From Acidimicrobiia bacterium UBA6912 (GTDB lineage: Bacteria; Actinomycetota; Acidimicrobiia; Spongiisociales; UBA5794): a stretch of 8,246 nt of DNA. Position 1 is the first letter of the stretch. Every line of letters begins with the position of its first letter. A program made the position numbers and the translations under genes. Of the stretch, positions 6,471 to 8,246 are shown piece after piece. Where the stretch lies: the NCBI GenBank assembly GCA_002450985.1, contig DKBA01000152.1, forward strand, positions 4,646-12,891. Reading direction: 5' to 3'. The notes under the pieces were generated by a model, which saw only the letters and a program-made list of their open reading frames with translations, was not told the origin of the DNA and made no database searches.

Positions 6471-7158
6471 CCAACGCCACGTCGTCGCCATCGGTGGTGG
6501 TGGCCTGGCGGCGGATGCTCTGCTCCTCGAGGAGTACATCCGGGACCTGGTTGTCGCGTCGCGACCGAGAGTCTGCTTCGTCCCCACCGCGTCGGGCGAC
6601 GATCCCGGCTACGTCCTTGCGTTCTTCGAGATGTTCACGAGGCTCGGCTGCGCCCCGAACGTCCTTCGCCTGTTCGGGCGGGAGATCCGCGACCTCGAGG
6701 GATTCATCGCGGATCAGGACATCGTCTACGTCGGCGGCGGCAATACGGCGAACATGCTCGCAGTGTGGCGACGGCACGGCCTGGATGCCGTGTTGCGCGA
6801 TGCCTGGGCGAACGGCGTCGTCGTGTGCGGCGTCAGCGCCGGGGCCAATTGCTGGTTCGAAGCTTCGACCACGGACTCGTTCGGGCTCGGCAGAGCCGAC
6901 CCGCTCGACGACGGTCTCGGGCTCGTACCCGGCAGCTTCTGCCCGCACTACGACGCAGAGCCGGCGAGGCGGCCGGCATTCCTCGACCTCGTCACCACCG
7001 GTGTGCTCCCGCCCGGGTACGCGTGCGACGACGGCGCCGCCGTGCATTTCGCCGGCACGGAGATCGCCGCTGTGCTCTCGGCGCGGACGGGCGCAACCAC
7101 ATACCGCATCGATGAGGCGGGCGTCGAGCGGGCGATGGCGATGACGACCCTCGCCTGA
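6467..7158 (+). CDS. Peptidase E-like (S51 / class I glutamine amidotransferase-like) protein, one-base frameshift at codon 3
   Basis: The protein is clear from the in-frame codon at 6475 onward. It has 'HVVAIGGGGLAADA' at the N-terminus, 'PRVCFVPTASGDDPGY', 'VYVGGGNTANMLAVW', the nucleophile motif 'CGVSAGANCWFEA' and 'PGSFCPHYDAEP'. These are hallmarks of the S51 peptidase family, which includes dipeptidase E (Asp-Xaa dipeptides) and cyanophycinase. In repaired numbering Ser124 is the nucleophile and His161 the likely triad His, 37 residues apart as in PepE. No usable start lies in this frame: the nearest canonical starts are GTG 6307, deep in the menF shadow, and ATG for residue 56, which would cut away the first strands. 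GTG 6467 overlaps the menF stop as expected but is one frame off; adding one C at 6475 gives MTNRHVVAIGGGG, the normal family beginning, and a 230-residue protein. The span is 692 bp, not a multiple of three. A sequencing or assembly deletion is more likely than a pseudogene, because the rest is intact. Confidence 0.85.
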
Positions 7159-7214
7159 CCGGAGACGGCGCAACAACCGACGCACGTTGGGCTGCCGCCG
7201 CCGTGGAACCCAAG
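7159..7214. other. Convergent intergenic gap with weak stem potential
   Basis: Between the convergent stop codons lies ACGGCG (7165-7170), which can pair with CGCCGT (7199-7204) around a smaller stem CCGAC-GCAC-GTTGG (7177-7190, one G-T wobble). No T-tract follows on either strand. It might act as a bidirectional transcription end, but the structure is weak and could be chance. Confidence 0.2.
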
Positions 7215-8246
7215 TCACCCGGCGGGAGACACGGCCACCGCCTCTCTGAGCCTCGTGTGAACCGCCGCCAGCTCGCTGCGTTCGGTGCGCACCTCGACCA
7301 CCACGGGGCCGGCGCCGCCCGAGACGAGCCGCGCGAGCTCGTCGGCATCGGCCGTGCGGTGTGCCACCACTCCGAGCGCCTGCGCGACGGCGACGAAATC
7401 CGTTCCGTGGGGCGTGGCGATGTGGCGCTCGAAGAGCTCCCGGTCGATGCGCTCCGGATCGGCCTGGGAGAGCAGCTCGAAGATCCCCCCGCCGTCGTTG
7501 TGCACGATCACGAGCGTCAGCGGGAGGTCGAGCCGGCGCATCGTGGCCAGCGCCCCGAGGTCGTAGAGCGCGGCCACGTCGCCGATGAGGGCGACGGTCG
7601 GCCGTCCCGTCGCCGCGATGCCGAGCGCGGTGGAGATCGAGCCGTCGATGCCGTTGGTGCCGCGGTTGGCCAGCACCGTCGAACGTGCGGGTCGGGGGGC
7701 GGCGAACGCGTCGAGATCGCGGATCGGCATCGACGATCCGGCGAACAAGAAACCGTCTGCGGGCGCCGCAGCGGCGACCGTCCGGGCCACCGCCGGCTCG
7801 GTCGGGAAGGCTTCGGCGGCGAGCGCCGTCTCGATGGCCGCCTGAGCAGCCGCGTCGCGGGCTCGCCAGCCGTCTGCCCACTCCGGAGGACCGCCCGGCG
7901 TGTGGATGCGTGCTGCAGTGGGCGCCACGTCGGCGCGCACCACGAGCGATGCGGAGCGCAGTGGGTCCCTTTGGGCCCCGGGATCGACGAGCACCTGGAG
8001 CGTCCGCGGATGCATCTCGAGCCAGTGCCACACGGGTTTGGAGGTCGGGAGCGCCCCCCAACGTACGACGACGTCGGGGGGATCGGCGTCGAGGGCGCCG
8101 GTGGCCGTGAGCAGATCGGCGGCGGCGACCACCGCCGAGACGCGCTCGCCGGAGCGCAATCCGGACTGCGGGTCGGCGAAGACCACGGCGTCGAGCGCCT
8201 CCGCCAGTGCATCGAGCGCGGCGTCGATGGCCGTGCGCAGCCGGGG
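7215..8246 (-). CDS. menD: 2-succinyl-5-enolpyruvyl-6-hydroxy-3-cyclohexene-1-carboxylate synthase, C-terminal part
   Basis: This is partial: the frame is open to the right edge, giving 343 visible residues, roughly the last 60% of a MenD of normal length (about 550). MenD is a thiamine-diphosphate enzyme that joins isochorismate and 2-oxoglutarate to form SEPHCHC in menaquinone synthesis. Recognisable elements, in visible numbering, are the central-domain 'RWGALPTSKPVWHWL' (62-76), the MenD-typical 'GSSMPIRDLD' (170-179), 'LANRGTNGIDGSISTALG' (192-209), and the ThDP/Mg region starting 'GDVAALYD' (222-229) and reaching 'NDGGGIFELL' (250-259). The last pair is the GD...N signature of ThDP enzymes. 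An internal GTG at 8186 is not the true start because the frame continues upstream with MenD-like sequence. It converges on the peptidase gene, 56 bp apart. Identification is firm; the missing N-terminal domain cannot be checked. Confidence 0.93.
   Translation of the reverse strand, partial: PRLRTAIDAALDALAEALDAVVFADPQSGLRSGERVSAVVAAADLLTATGALDADPPDVVVRWGALPTSKPVWHWLEMHPRTLQVLVDPGAQRDPLRSASLVVRADVAPTAARIHTPGGPPEWADGWRARDAAAQAAIETALAAEAFPTEPAVARTVAAAAPADGFLFAGSSMPIRDLDAFAAPRPARSTVLANRGTNGIDGSISTALGIAATGRPTVALIGDVAALYDLGALATMRRLDLPLTLVIVHNDGGGIFELLSQADPERIDRELFERHIATPHGTDFVAVAQALGVVAHRTADADELARLVSGGAGPVVVEVRTERSELAAVHTRLREAVAVSPAG

Noticed and set aside
5474..7144. A 556-codon plus-strand frame overlapping menF and the peptidase gene
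   Set aside because: It is an Arg-rich shadow of menF. The GTG at 6467 in this frame is relevant only as the probable original start of the peptidase gene.
6457..8061. A 534-codon minus-strand frame across the peptidase and menD genes
   Set aside because: It overlaps menD in another frame, is Arg-rich and carries no motif; the menD frame has clear ThDP-enzyme signatures.
8184..8186. GTG as the start of a shorter menD
   Set aside because: The frame continues without a stop to the window edge, and a start here would remove the N-terminal half that MenD needs.

Overview
The window looks like a chromosomal stretch of a high-GC actinobacterium. Codon use is strongly G/C-ending: the 922-codon gene contains no TTA, CTA or TCA codon. 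Start codons include GTG and TTG, several genes overlap, and two or three genes appear to have leaderless promoters (a TANNNT box about 7-8 nt before the ATG). Together with menaquinone genes this suggests Actinobacteria, possibly an Acidimicrobiia-like lineage, but the sequence cannot fix the genus. No RNA gene, insertion sequence, CRISPR array, integrase or phage gene is visible.

Layout. (1) 1-106: short non-coding tail with a GC hairpin that may end the lipoprotein transcript. (2) 107-817, minus: a secreted lipoprotein with a Thr-rich linker and a lamin-tail-like domain. (3) 818-870: a compact divergent control region in which both genes carry the same TAGGCT box exactly 7 nt before their ATG. 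(4) 871-5136, plus: a three-gene series made of a large GNAT plus NDP-forming acyl-CoA synthetase fusion (Pat-like protein lysine acetyltransferase), a CBS-CBS-BON protein 28 nt downstream, and an alpha/beta hydrolase whose TTG start overlaps the CBS-BON stop. (5) 5148-7158, plus: an isochorismate synthase (menF-type) with a promoter-like box on the stop codon of the preceding gene, then a peptidase E-like (S51) gene whose GTG start overlaps the menF stop but whose reading frame is shifted by one base at codon 3. (6) 7159-7214: convergent intergenic gap. (7) 7215-8246, minus: the C-terminal part of menD, which runs off the right edge.

How the genes fit together. menF and menD encode the first two committed steps of menaquinone synthesis (chorismate to isochorismate to SEPHCHC) and lie convergently around the peptidase gene. 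The GNAT-acyl-CoA synthetase fusion and the CBS-BON protein together look like an energy- or acyl-CoA-responsive regulatory pair: CBS pairs commonly bind adenine nucleotides and Pat-type enzymes acetylate metabolic enzymes. That functional link is inferred from adjacency only.

The points most worth a second look are the apparent one-base deletion at the start of the peptidase gene, the symmetric divergent leaderless promoters, and the Pat-like protein with N-terminal GNAT that keeps the phospho-histidine motif. I did not find a convincing wholly new system; this is mostly a housekeeping region.
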